A DNA stretch of 39,082 bases from Actinomycetota bacterium (GCA_013694625.1 JACDCD010000218.1:1-39082); one strand, 5' to 3'. Positions 1 to 9,505 are shown, counted from the first letter of the stretch. The notes: generated from the letters alone by a model not told the origin. Numbers and translations are program-made.

Positions 1-556
1 CCGCGTTCTCGATCGTCGTCTCGCCATCGGCCGTTGCGGCTGCCATCACCAGGTTCTCTGTCGCCCCCACGGATGGGAACTCGAGCAGAACGTTTGCCCC
101 CGACAGACGTTCGGCAATGCCTTCGACGTAGCCATGCTCCGACACGAACTTGGCGCCCATCCTCTCGAATCCCTTTAGATGGAGGTCGATGGGTCGTGAT
201 CCAATTGCGTCCCCTCCTGGGAGTGCAACACGCGCACGACCAAGGCGCGCCAGAAGAGGCCCCAGAACCTGAATAGAAGCTCGCATCATCGTGACGAGCT
301 CGTAAGGAGTTTCGTCGAGAAGATCGCCCGACGAGTCGATCCAAAGAGAGCCGCCGTCCCTATCCACCCGGGCGCCGAGCCGCTCCAGCACTTCACTCAT
401 GAGGGCAACGTCGGTGATACGAGGCACCCGCTCGATCACTATCTCTCCGGGAACCATCAGAGCCGCCGCCATTATCTTCAGGGCGGAATTCTTTGCTCCA
501 CTGATGGTGACCTCACCCCGCAGCGCGCAGGGCCCCTGGACGGAGTAGCGGAGCAT
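1..556 (-). CDS. murA: UDP-N-acetylglucosamine 1-carboxyvinyltransferase (5' part, runs off the window)
   Basis: MurA catalyses the first committed step of peptidoglycan synthesis in the cytoplasm, adding enolpyruvate from PEP to UDP-GlcNAc. Translating the minus strand gives about 185 residues that start MLRYSVQG and contain the substrate-binding GAKNSALK motif, SIQVLGPLLARLG, and the active-site loop LPGGDAIGSRPIDLHL. The loop residue that is Cys in most bacteria is Asp here (codon at 209-211), as in mycobacteria and chlamydiae, where this confers intrinsic fosfomycin resistance. I chose the ATG at 556 because AGGA lies eight bases upstream; an in-frame ATG at 565 would add three residues. 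The gene continues beyond base 1. The identification is certain; only the start is open. Confidence 0.96.
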   Translation of the reverse strand, partial: MLRYSVQGPCALRGEVTISGAKNSALKIMAAALMVPGEIVIERVPRITDVALMSEVLERLGARVDRDGGSLWIDSSGDLLDETPYELVTMMRASIQVLGPLLARLGRARVALPGGDAIGSRPIDLHLKGFERMGAKFVSEHGYVEGIAERLSGANVLLEFPSVGATENLVMAAATADGETTIENA

Positions 557-623
557 CGGCTTCATCCTAGAGTGGCTCGTCGCGCAAATTACCGGCGCAT
601 TCGAGCACCCCGGTCACCTCAAA

Positions 624-651
624 GGTGGCCCGGGCTCTGGTCCGGGCCACC
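624..651 (-). terminator. Hairpin downstream of the histone-like gene
   Basis: A perfect 10-bp inverted repeat, GGTGGCCCGG / CCGGGCCACC, with an 8-base loop lies 17 bases beyond the stop codon of the gene ending at 669 and is followed on the minus strand by TTT. It sits between that gene and murA, so it is a likely intrinsic terminator, though the T-run is short. Confidence 0.6.
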
Positions 652-668
652 GTTGAGAGACTGCTCGC

Positions 669-1175
669 CTATCTGACGGCCCTGCGAGCCGTCGCCTTCC
701 TTGTGCCAACGGCTCTTCTGTGTCCTGTGGCCGTCCGTCCTGCCGACGACTTACGGACGGCGGCTTTCCTCGTACCCGTTGTCCTCTTTCTAGCCGTTGA
801 CTTCCTTCGGCCGGTCGCCTTGCGGGCGGTGGTCTTCTTCCTGCCGGTGGTCTTCTTCCTGCCGGTGGTCTTCTTCCGGCCGGTGGACTTCTTCCGGCCG
901 GTGGACTTCTTCCGGCCGGTGGTCTTCTTCCTGCCGGTCGATTTACGGGCCGTTGACTTCTTACGCCCGGTGGACTTCATCCTGCCGGTGGTCTTCTTGG
1001 GCTGGCAGGGCAAAACCGTCACCTCCTCGCGGACGACCGTCTCGATGTCAGGATTGTCCGAACGCGCATCTGGTAGGGCGATCTCGCGCTGAGTCGTCAA
1101 CCCGGCCTCGGCGTCTCCTGCCGACAAAAGCGGCTCACTCGTGACGTTTCCCACGCCCTCTATCTCTTGAGACAT
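669..1175 (-). CDS. Histone H1-like lysine/arginine-repeat protein
   Basis: The 168-residue product has an acidic, non-repetitive N-terminal 55-60 residues (MSQEIEGVGNVTSEPLL...) and then a strongly basic tail of about 105 residues. The tail is built from GRKKTT / GRKKST hexamers, with six consecutive perfect units, and degenerates into ARKATGRRKS-type repeats. Such tails resemble the C-terminal arm of mycobacterial HupB and chlamydial Hc1/Hc2 and are expected to bind DNA or RNA non-specifically. There is no HU domain here, so it is a stand-alone basic-tail protein with an acidic head. A strong Shine-Dalgarno stretch (GGGAGGGAGGGG) precedes the ATG. The opposite-strand Phe/Pro-rich frame is a shadow of the repeat. 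The nucleoid role is inferred from composition only. Confidence 0.85.
   Translation of the reverse strand: MSQEIEGVGNVTSEPLLSAGDAEAGLTTQREIALPDARSDNPDIETVVREEVTVLPCQPKKTTGRMKSTGRKKSTARKSTGRKKTTGRKKSTGRKKSTGRKKTTGRKKTTGRKKTTARKATGRRKSTARKRTTGTRKAAVRKSSAGRTATGHRRAVGTRKATARRAVR
826..1000. repeat. 18-bp tandem repeat coding for GRKK(T/S)T units
   Basis: A unit of 18 bp (plus-strand form GGTGGTCTTCTTCCTGCC and close variants) recurs in tandem, in frame with the histone-like protein, so each copy encodes one six-residue basic unit. Copies differ mainly at CTG/CGG and GTC/GAC positions. Such arrays can change copy number by slippage without breaking the frame. Confidence 0.8.
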
Positions 1176-1303
1176 CGCTCCCCTCCCTCCCTTTCAACGC
1201 CCGGCTACTTCAGCTAGGCACTTCCTGCTAACGAAAAACCAAACAAAGTTCAAATGCAAGCCTTTTCAGGGTTGGGTTTGGTCTGAAGGGAGAAATACTT
1301 CGC

Positions 1304-1792
1304 ATGAATAAGTCCATCCAGTTCCTTCGCATCTATCTCAACGACCATCTCGCAGGCGCGACCCTAGGGGTAGAACTCGCAAAACGCTCACAAAGAAGCA
1401 ACAAGGGCACTCCCTTGGGCGACTTCCTGGCGGAGTTCGCGGCGGAGGCTTCGACCGACAAAGCTCATCTCGAGGAACTCATGGAGGTGGTGGGTGCCGG
1501 CAAGAACATGATGAAGTCCAGGGCAGCCTGGGTAGCCGAGAAAGTGGGTCGTCTGAAAGGCAACGGCCAGCTCACCGGTTACTCGGATCTAAGCCGTCTC
1601 ATCGAACTCGAAGGCTTGATGATCGGCGTGACAGGGAAGATCGGTTTGTGGCGCAGCCTTGTGGAGGCTTTCCCCCCACCCCAACCTCCGCCTGCAGACT
1701 TCCAGGCATTATTGCAGCGCGCTGAGGATCAGCTGGGTGAGCTTCAACGCCGCCACAAAGAGGCAGCCGCAGAGGCGTTCGGGCTCGGCTAG
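1304..1792 (+). CDS. Conserved actinobacterial helical protein of unknown function
   Basis: This gene encodes 162 residues with no signal peptide or membrane segment. The sequence is predicted all-helical by eye: YLNDHLAGATLGVELAKRS, then GTPLGDFLAEFAAEASTDKAHLEELM, then an AWVAEKVGRLKGNG segment, then LSRLIELEGLMIGVTGKIGLWRSL, and a charged C-terminal helix. The pattern resembles a four-helix, ferritin-like bundle, but I see no clear di-iron ExxH pair. I recall similar uncharacterised proteins in many actinobacteria. The ATG is preceded by GGGAGA at ten bases. It is transcribed divergently from the histone-like gene, with 128 bases between them. No function is assigned. Confidence 0.75.
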   Translation: MNKSIQFLRIYLNDHLAGATLGVELAKRSQRSNKGTPLGDFLAEFAAEASTDKAHLEELMEVVGAGKNMMKSRAAWVAEKVGRLKGNGQLTGYSDLSRLIELEGLMIGVTGKIGLWRSLVEAFPPPQPPPADFQALLQRAEDQLGELQRRHKEAAAEAFGLG

Positions 1793-1802
1793 TCGGCTCG
1801 TA

Positions 1803-2009
1803 TCAGCCCCCCGCCTCAAAATCGATTTCGAGGCGCGCTTCAATCAACCAGAGATTGCGGCGGACGCAAGACGGGCACAGAGCAATAGCGTAATTGTCCT
1901 TGTCGGGCATCTCCTGCCAGCCCAATGGCGCGATGCCGTGTCGACGGATCGCCGAGATCCCACAGGACGAACAGAAGACGCGGTTTCGCAGCCCCGGGGG
2001 ACGCTCCAT
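1803..2009 (-). CDS. Small zinc-ribbon protein
   Basis: From the ATG at 2009 the product has 68 residues. It carries a CSSCG knuckle near residue 13 and a CPSCVRRNLWLIEARL knuckle near residue 46, i.e. two CxxC pairs about 30 residues apart, as in a treble-clef or zinc-ribbon fold. The C-terminal segment (CxxCxRxNLxxIEAxL) recalls short zinc-binding proteins common in actinobacteria. The frame stays open upstream to 2285, but that part is Arg/Ser-rich with no domain character, so I prefer the short form; no good ribosome-binding site marks the start. It is convergent with the 1304-1792 gene, ten bases apart. Confidence 0.5.
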   Translation of the reverse strand: MERPPGLRNRVFCSSCGISAIRRHGIAPLGWQEMPDKDNYAIALCPSCVRRNLWLIEARLEIDFEAGG

Positions 2010-2309
2010 ATCTATTGGCTGCGGGAGGTCTCGGCCATGCCAACTTGCGCCCCTGCCACGCCAAACTCCGCCTCTTCGGCTTCGTCGTTTCGTTTCTCGA
2101 GCAGTCGACTGGCCATTCCGGAAGCTCCTCTCCCCGGGTTGCGACGACGCTCGCGGGTGCGGATGCCCTGCCAGGACCTCAAGGACAACGCCATGGGCCA
2201 GGAGTATTCCACGTCCGAAAAGCGGATACACGTTCTGGAGCGCCGGTCGCAGAGCCTGGGCACGGACTGACCCGGCGGTTTCCACATGGTCACCTGACCG
2301 GCCCTTCCG
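2010..2309. other. Stretch between zinc-ribbon gene and flippase, coding status unclear
   Basis: No clear gene fills these 300 bases. On the minus strand a 34-residue frame (2116 to 2012, MASRLLEKRNDEAEEAEFGV...) has a GAGAGGAG ribosome-binding sequence about nine bases upstream of its ATG. Its stop falls three bases before the zinc-ribbon ATG, so it could be a small acidic/basic leader protein or the displaced N-terminus of the zinc-ribbon gene. No terminator hairpin with a T-run is visible after the flippase stop. Confidence 0.3.
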
Positions 2310-4022
2310 TCACCGGCTGCCCAATGGGAGTCGCCGCCGAAGCGTGTGGAGAACGAGACGATCATCGTCGTCGAGGCCAAGCATCCAGAGGCCTGCGACA
2401 TACACGGCTCCGATCGCGACGGCGCCGGCGATGAGAGAGTCAAGGCCGCCGCCCGTCGCCGTACGGATCAACAATCCCGCCGCTGCCGCCGCAAGACCCG
2501 CCAAGACACCCTTGAGCAGATCCCGGCTGAGGGGAAACATGCGCGAAAAGGCCCATACTTGCGCGACCCGAACCATCGTGATGATGACGAGCGAGGCGCC
2601 CCATGCTATGGCCGCCCCGATGATCCCCCGAGAAGGGATCAGCCACAAGTTCAAAGCGACGTTGAGAACGAGGCCCCCTGCACTGGTGGCCATCTGTGCC
2701 TTGACACGCCCCGACATAGTCAACATGTAGCCAGAAGGTCCACTCAGGCAGTTCAGGAGCCAGGCCGATGTCATGATCACCGTGACTGTCGCTCCGGTTC
2801 CGAAGCTCCGCCCGAAGATCGACAAGAGCTCGGTCGGGAACAACAACAAGACGATGAACGACGGCAATGAGAGTCTGAACACCCAGCTTGTGACGAGCTT
2901 GTAGGTCTTGCTAAGCGTCTGGTACCGCTCACGACGCCAAAGATCGGCGATCCTGGGTGAGAAGGAAGTGGTCACCGGGTCGACGAAAACGGTCGCCAGC
3001 AGGGTCAGGCGGGTGGCAACCGTGTAGACGCCAACATCGGCTGCCGTAGCGTAAATGCCCAGCAGGATGGTGTCTGCCCAAATCAAGCCGTTGCCGGCGA
3101 TCTTCGTGAACCAACTGAAAGCGGAAAAGGCAAAGATCTCCTTTACGTTGTATTGGGGAGGTGTAGTGAGTTTGCCCAGCAACCGCCTCAAAGCGACCGA
3201 GGCGAGCACAGCCGAGGCGAAGTTCGTCACGACCAAGGCAATCATGACTCCGGTAAGCCCCCAGCCAACCCAAAGGAGGGCAACGGTCAGCAGCACGCGG
3301 CAGGCCGGCTCGAAGAACAGGTTGATCAGCGCGTACGGCCTCATCGTCTTGAACCCCTGGGTGGCGGAGAGCGCTGCGTCTGTGTATGCGGTGGCGGGCA
3401 ACGCCAACGCCACAAGACGAAGGAGGGTCACCAAGCGAGGGTCGTTGAATGCGACCTGCGCAAGCCACGGCGCCAAGAGGTACAGCCCGATCCCGATCAC
3501 AGTTGCTATCAGAGTTGGGGTGATGAGGCCGAGACGGAGAGTTCCTCTCAGAGCGCCGTCGTCGCGGTCAGCTCTGTGAACGGCAACGTAGCGCGTAAGG
3601 GTGAGCGTGGAGCCTCCCGAGGCAACCAAACTCAGAAAAGCCAGAAAAGCAAACGACTGGTAATAAAGGCCCGCCCCCGAAGGCCCAAGTAGGAGGGCCA
3701 GCAGGAATGTGATGCCAAAACGTAGCGCCTGATTGAACATTGACCCTACGGAGTTCAGCCCTCCCTGACGAGCCATCCCGAGAACCTCGGATCGGTGCTC
3801 GTCGTCACCTCCTGCGACCAACTCATTTTTTTGAGAGCCCTGGCCCGTGTCCGGCAGCGCTGGCTGGCCATCCTCCGGTAGATCGCGCGAACACTTGCCC
3901 CGTGCCGGGGACCCTTCAGTAACCGATAGGGTGGCTGCAGCGCGCGCCGAACCAGACTGACGTCGCAATCCTTGGTCGATGTTTGTCCACTTCGAACGTT
4001 TGCTCCGCGCCAGCTCAGTCAC
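2310..4022 (-). CDS. Polysaccharide/lipid-linked oligosaccharide flippase (MVF/PST family)
   Basis: The protein is an inner-membrane exporter with about 14 hydrophobic segments, beginning with GLNSVGSMFNQALRFGITFLL, the usual first helix of Wzx/RfbX-like flippases in the MATE-MVF superfamily. It would flip undecaprenyl-linked glycans or related lipids to the outer face. The frame starts at a GTG (4022) with AGGA close upstream, giving 570 residues. An in-frame ATG at 3776, preceded by GAGG at eight bases, would give about 488 residues and a normal short N-terminus, so the 82-residue hydrophilic extension may not be translated. It is divergent from the kinase-like gene at 4119. The substrate is unknown; association with wecA-type glycan synthesis is inference. 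Confidence 0.85.
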   Translation of the reverse strand: MTELARSKRSKWTNIDQGLRRQSGSARAAATLSVTEGSPARGKCSRDLPEDGQPALPDTGQGSQKNELVAGGDDEHRSEVLGMARQGGLNSVGSMFNQALRFGITFLLALLLGPSGAGLYYQSFAFLAFLSLVASGGSTLTLTRYVAVHRADRDDGALRGTLRLGLITPTLIATVIGIGLYLLAPWLAQVAFNDPRLVTLLRLVALALPATAYTDAALSATQGFKTMRPYALINLFFEPACRVLLTVALLWVGWGLTGVMIALVVTNFASAVLASVALRRLLGKLTTPPQYNVKEIFAFSAFSWFTKIAGNGLIWADTILLGIYATAADVGVYTVATRLTLLATVFVDPVTTSFSPRIADLWRRERYQTLSKTYKLVTSWVFRLSLPSFIVLLLFPTELLSIFGRSFGTGATVTVIMTSAWLLNCLSGPSGYMLTMSGRVKAQMATSAGGLVLNVALNLWLIPSRGIIGAAIAWGASLVIITMVRVAQVWAFSRMFPLSRDLLKGVLAGLAAAAAGLLIRTATGGGLDSLIAGAVAIGAVYVAGLWMLGLDDDDRLVLHTLRRRLPLGSR

Positions 4023-4118
4023 CGGTCCTGACTATGCATACTGTTTCGGTTCTGCCCGCCCCAGTCGCCGAAAGTGACCCATAGGATACGCTAGTTGGCT
4101 CCTATTGATCTCTAGAGG

Positions 4119-5432
4119 ATGACTGTGAAGATGCCTTCTCGAGTGCACGACAGAGCGTCCCTGCCTGAATCTGGCGCGGATCACGTGCTAATGGAGGTCT
4201 TCCACGCCTTCGAGCGGCAGGCCATTAGGTGGAGCACGCTGCCCTCTCGGCCAGCTCCCGAGGAACCCAGGCCGGTCGTGGACCTCCTCGTCGCAAGAGA
4301 CGACCTGGGGGGCGCTCGAAATCTTGTGATGGATCTCGGCTTCCTTCCCGAAACGGACACGAGTGAGCGGGCGAATCCTTGCTTCCTCGCTTATGTTCCG
4401 GCGATCGATGAATGGCTTCGTTTGCGCACCGTAAGCCGGCTTCCCTTTGGACCCTTTGACGCGCTCGAAGCAGAAGGCGTCAACCAGCTACTGACCCACC
4501 GCCAGAAAACGGGCCCAGTGGCCGAGTTGGACCGTGCCGACGCTTTCTGGATCGTGCTGCTGTACTGCCTTCTCGACAACGCTGTAATTGATGAAGAGAG
4601 CACCAAGCGGTTGCAAGAGTTGGCTTTGTCCGCGCGCCCAGATGGAGTGCTTGCTCGGTTCACCACTCGACTCCGTCCTGAGGGATGGGATTCGCAGAGC
4701 CTTATCGACTCGGCGCAGAGCGGCGACCGCGCGTCTCTCGAACGACTGGTGGGCGACTTTAGAACCGACGCAGAGGCGGGGCGCCAAACAGGAGGGCGAG
4801 GGGAAACCGCTCGGACGTTCAAGCGAACGTTGCAATTCGCTCTTTCTCGCGGCCATGGACTAACCGTCGCCCTACTTGCTCCAGATGGTGCCGGGAAGTC
4901 ATCGGTAGCTTCTGCTCTGAGCGCAAGCTTGCCGGTCCCGGTACGCGTGATCTACATGGGGCGCGCAAGAACAAGCAACCGAGGCCGGCGAGGAAGTGTT
5001 GCCTCCGGCCTCCTGCGCCAGTGGCGCCGGCATCTCACCGCCCGGTACCACCGCTTCCGGGGCAGGATAGTCCTGTTCGATCGCTATACCTACGATGCCT
5101 TGTTGCCGCCCCGCAATCCGAAGCCGGCCCGGATCGCAAGGCGGTGGGTGTTTGCTCACGCAGTGCCTCCCCCTGACCTCGTCGTGCTTCTGGACGCTCC
5201 GGCGGACTTGATGTTTCAACGGAAAGACGAGCACTCACGAGAGTTCCTCGAACAACGCCGTCGCGATTACCTCGAGCTGAGATCGCGGCTGCCGGGAATG
5301 GTCGTCGTAGACGCGGCGCAGGAGTTAGATGATGTCCGACGCGATGTCACTAGCGCCATCTGGTCTGCCTACTCCCGACAGCTGGGCAAAAGAGCTTCCA
5401 ATCGCCCATCACCAGCCGCACAAGCCCCTTAG
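4119..5432 (+). CDS. Nucleotidyltransferase-like / thymidylate-kinase-like fusion protein
   Basis: The protein has 437 residues and two parts. Residues 20-220 resemble the nucleotidyltransferase-type domain often found next to glycan clusters (PVVDLLVARDDLGGARNLVMDLGF..., then a helical part). Residues 245-425 are a P-loop kinase domain of the thymidylate-kinase type, with Walker A APDGAGKSS at 254-262, a DRY motif (LFDRYTYD) and a lid-like stretch (LFQRKDEHSREFLEQRR form). True dTMP kinases are about 200 residues and lack the N-terminal part, so this is unlikely to be the housekeeping Tmk. Homologous fusions occur with polysaccharide or natural-product genes; the substrate is unknown. It is convergent with the HprK-like gene, eleven bases apart. 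Confidence 0.75.
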   Translation: MTVKMPSRVHDRASLPESGADHVLMEVFHAFERQAIRWSTLPSRPAPEEPRPVVDLLVARDDLGGARNLVMDLGFLPETDTSERANPCFLAYVPAIDEWLRLRTVSRLPFGPFDALEAEGVNQLLTHRQKTGPVAELDRADAFWIVLLYCLLDNAVIDEESTKRLQELALSARPDGVLARFTTRLRPEGWDSQSLIDSAQSGDRASLERLVGDFRTDAEAGRQTGGRGETARTFKRTLQFALSRGHGLTVALLAPDGAGKSSVASALSASLPVPVRVIYMGRARTSNRGRRGSVASGLLRQWRRHLTARYHRFRGRIVLFDRYTYDALLPPRNPKPARIARRWVFAHAVPPPDLVVLLDAPADLMFQRKDEHSREFLEQRRRDYLELRSRLPGMVVVDAAQELDDVRRDVTSAIWSAYSRQLGKRASNRPSPAAQAP

Positions 5433-5443
5433 CGACGCAGGCA

Positions 5444-6595
5444 TCAGGTGCAGTAGGAAGCGGCTGCCCGATACAAATCCCCAAGGGGAACCGGGTAAGG
5501 ATGGGCGACCTCGTGGGTTGCCTTCCCAAAAAAAGCCCGGGAGAGCATTTGCAGCTCGTGTTCACTCGCTTGCTCAAGGAGTGTGTTGGGCCGGCCCGGG
5601 AACGCAAAGCGAAAGTGATCGTACGCAGCGAGCAAATCCCTCCGCTCGTAGGTTTGAGACGCAATCATCCGTTGCGCGATCTCATGCGAGCCGCTCGGGT
5701 ACACCCTTGTCTCGGAAGCTCCGACCGTTGCCAAGAAAACATGGTCCAGAGGAGCAGGGCCCTTCCACATCGAATCACCGAAGAGCCGCTCGGGCGTGAC
5801 CCGCACTTGACGGAGCAAGGAAACGCCGCCCTCGAGGCTCAGTTGCTGTAGTGCCTTCCGCACAACTCCGCCTGGAGACGACCGCTTCGGCAGCCCGCCG
5901 TAGAGACGCTGATAGAGGCGAAAGGCAGCCAGGCGCCTCCGGTCGCCTTCAGGCAGGCGCTTCAGGTATTGAGGCGTGTATCGGAGATGCCAGTCCCAGA
6001 TCTGCAAGACACCACCGATGCCGCGCAACAATCCTTCGTCGGGAGAGACGATCGTCCATTCGTTGGCGAGATAATCCGCTCCTTCGGACATGAAGGCAAG
6101 GAGCATCTCGGTCTTCCCTCCCTTCTGCCAACCGGCCACCAGGTTGCCTTTTCCACCCTGGACGAACGCCGAAGAATGGAGCAGGACGTGTCCCTTGCGC
6201 AGGAGCCGAAGGCCGATTATGGGCAGGAGAAATGGAATGGAGGTAACGGCTGGTTCACAGTAGACCTCGCACCGCTCGCCCAGTGTCTCGAAATCAATCC
6301 GGATTCTGTGTCCAGAGTCATCGAGAAGATAGAAATGCTCGTTGTCGTAGGCCGCCCTGTTCAGGCCCAGGAAACGCAGGCGACCACTGGTGGGAAGCGA
6401 GTCCTTGAAGGTGATGCAGATATCGGGTTCGGCGTCCGCCGCTTCCGCGGAGGGACCGAGGCGGCGCCTCACCTTGTTCAAGATTACAGGGGGCGCCGAC
6501 GTCATCCGAATCGATACGAGACCGTGGACGCTGTGATCGACGACCTCGCCACTTGAGCCGCTGGTGCTCGAGCCGGCGCCTTTGTCTACGTTCAC
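5444..6595 (-). CDS. HPr kinase-like P-loop protein
   Basis: The protein has 383 residues. Its central region reads VLLHSSAFVQGGKGNLVAGW followed by QKGGKTEMLLAFM, i.e. a Walker A-like loop GWQKGGKT at 155-162, then a YLANEWTIVSPDEG strand where HprK-like proteins place an acidic residue. This matches the HPr serine kinase-like family found near glycan or peptide-modification genes rather than true HprK: there is no HPr-phosphorylase signature and no PTS gene nearby. It begins with GTG 22 bases after the atpC stop, so it may be cotranscribed with the ATP synthase operon. The role is unknown; it could phosphorylate a small substrate linked to the adjacent flippase and kinase-like genes. Confidence 0.7.
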   Translation of the reverse strand: MNVDKGAGSSTSGSSGEVVDHSVHGLVSIRMTSAPPVILNKVRRRLGPSAEAADAEPDICITFKDSLPTSGRLRFLGLNRAAYDNEHFYLLDDSGHRIRIDFETLGERCEVYCEPAVTSIPFLLPIIGLRLLRKGHVLLHSSAFVQGGKGNLVAGWQKGGKTEMLLAFMSEGADYLANEWTIVSPDEGLLRGIGGVLQIWDWHLRYTPQYLKRLPEGDRRRLAAFRLYQRLYGGLPKRSSPGGVVRKALQQLSLEGGVSLLRQVRVTPERLFGDSMWKGPAPLDHVFLATVGASETRVYPSGSHEIAQRMIASQTYERRDLLAAYDHFRFAFPGRPNTLLEQASEHELQMLSRAFFGKATHEVAHPYPVPLGDLYRAAASYCT

Positions 6596-6617
6596 GAGCT
6601 AACGCATAGAGGTAGGG

Positions 6618-7007
6618 CTAGTTCTCGGCCAGGTCGACCCGTACCATGGCCACGCGAAGCTCGGCCTCGGCGGAGTCATCGTCGCGTTCATCCCGCTTCC
6701 GTCGAGCCTCCTCGAGCAGCTCCCTCGCCCTCGACGCATCGAGCTCATCCGCGAGTTCGGCGTCATCGGCAAGAACGATGACGTGATAGTCGTCGGGCGA
6801 ACCCGAGGACTCCAGGAAACCTCCGGGGACGAAGAAGACGTCGCGCGCGTCACCGGAGACCACCGTCACTTTCCCGGGCACCAATGCGGCCAAGAACGGG
6901 ATATGGCCCCGCATGATGCCGAACTCCCCTTCCGGCGAGCGTGCTATCACCAGATCCGCTTCCCCCTCCCACATATTGGCTTCAGGGGAGACGATGCTTA
7001 CGTCCAT
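6618..7007 (-). CDS. atpC: ATP synthase epsilon subunit
   Basis: This is the epsilon subunit of the F1 central stalk, which couples rotation and inhibits ATP hydrolysis. The N-terminal beta-sandwich is clear (MDVSIVSPEANMWEGEADLV, then EGEFGIMRGHIPFLAAL), and a C-terminal helical pair (DASRARELLEEARRKRDERDDDSAEAELRVAMVR) follows, 129 residues in all. It is the last gene of the atp operon, 28 bases after atpD, with GAGGAAAGAAGAG before the ATG. Confidence 0.96.
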   Translation of the reverse strand: MDVSIVSPEANMWEGEADLVIARSPEGEFGIMRGHIPFLAALVPGKVTVVSGDARDVFFVPGGFLESSGSPDDYHVIVLADDAELADELDASRARELLEEARRKRDERDDDSAEAELRVAMVRVDLAEN

Positions 7008-7035
7008 AACTCTTCTTTCCTCGAGTTGGGTGAGC

Positions 7036-8517
<1,482 letters not shown>

Positions 8518-9423
8518 CTAGTTCGTTTCGTGCCCGCCGGAGGAGGCGCCCGAAAGAGCTTCGGCGCCTCCCGCGACTTCCATGATCTCTGTCGTGATCT
8601 CCGCTTGCCGAGCCTGGTTGTATTCGCGCGTGAGGTCCTCGAGGAGCTCTTCGGCATTGTCGGTCGCCGCTTTCATGGCGCGTCGGCGCGCCGCATGCTC
8701 CGATGCGGATGCCTCGAGCAGCGCCTGATACACGGTGCTCTCGAGATAGCGCGGCAGCAGGTAGTTGAGGATCTCCTCCGGCGCCGGCTCGAACTCGTAA
8801 CCGGCGCGCCGGCCCTCATCTTCGTCCTGATCCCGTTCGAGCTCTTCACGCGGCAGTGGGAGCACCTGATTGACCACAACGCTCTGACGCATGGCCGACT
8901 CGAACCTGGTGTAGGTCAGGCGCACCTGGTCGACCTCACCTTCCGAGAAGGCGTCGGCCGCAGCCTGCGCCACGGTGCGGGCATCGTCGATGCTCGGACG
9001 ATCCGAGATCCCGGTCCACGAGTCCGAGGTGTCGTAGCCACGAAAGCGGAAGTAGGAGACGGCCTTTTTCCCGGTTAGAAACAGCCTTGCCTCCTTGCCA
9101 TGATCGGCTATATCGCGCTCGGTTGTGCGCAAAACATTCGAGTTGTACGCGCCCGCAAGCCCCCGATCCGAGCTGACGACGATGTGCCCGACGGTGGAAA
9201 CGTCTTCTCGCTCGGCAAGGAGCGGATGATCGAGGTTGCCGGCATTCTGGGCCACCGACACCAACAGGCGTCTCATCGACTCCGCATAGGGACGCGCCGC
9301 ATCGACACGCTGCTGCGCTTTGATGATCCGCGACGACGAGATGAGCTCCATGGCGCGGGTGATCTTCTGGGTTGACTGGACGGACCCGATCCGACGCTTG
9401 ACGACACGGAGCTGCTCGGCCAT
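8518..9423 (-). CDS. atpG: ATP synthase gamma subunit
   Basis: This is the rotor shaft of F1, 301 residues. The N-terminus MAEQLRVVKRRIGSVQSTQKITRAMELI and the C-terminal RRRAMKAATDNAEELLEDLTREYNQARQAEITTEIMEV helix are diagnostic. An acidic insert (LERDQDEDEGRRAGYEFEPAPEE) falls at the loop where actinobacterial gamma subunits vary. The gene is 82 bases downstream of the atpA stop, the largest gap inside the operon apart from that before atpB. Confidence 0.97.
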   Translation of the reverse strand: MAEQLRVVKRRIGSVQSTQKITRAMELISSSRIIKAQQRVDAARPYAESMRRLLVSVAQNAGNLDHPLLAEREDVSTVGHIVVSSDRGLAGAYNSNVLRTTERDIADHGKEARLFLTGKKAVSYFRFRGYDTSDSWTGISDRPSIDDARTVAQAAADAFSEGEVDQVRLTYTRFESAMRQSVVVNQVLPLPREELERDQDEDEGRRAGYEFEPAPEEILNYLLPRYLESTVYQALLEASASEHAARRRAMKAATDNAEELLEDLTREYNQARQAEITTEIMEVAGGAEALSGASSGGHETN

Positions 9424-9505
9424 CTAATGTCTCACCTATGAACGAGCTCCGGATTCGTCGTGCGCCGAGTCGTCGGCGCCGTCCGAGCTCGCCTTCGAGC
9501 CCGAA

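Noticed and set aside
826-1000. Short regular repeats considered as a CRISPR array
   Set aside because: Units are 18 bp, contiguous without unique spacers, in frame with a coding sequence, and no cas genes are present.
625-1092. Plus-strand 155-codon frame rich in Phe, Pro, Val and Leu
   Set aside because: It is the antisense of the GRKK repeat gene; the repetition comes from the 18-bp array, and the minus strand has the strong ribosome-binding site.
1894-2730. Plus-strand 278-codon frame opposite the zinc-ribbon and flippase genes
   Set aside because: Arg/Pro/Ser-rich shadow composition with no domain; the opposite strand encodes clear membrane helices.
4119-5432. Housekeeping thymidylate kinase (tmk)
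   Set aside because: The protein is twice the usual length and the P-loop domain is fused to an unrelated N-terminal domain, so a dTMP role is unlikely.
5444-6595. Genuine HPr kinase/phosphorylase (hprK)
   Set aside because: The P-loop differs (GWQKGGKT), the HprK phosphorylase signature is absent, and no PTS genes are present.
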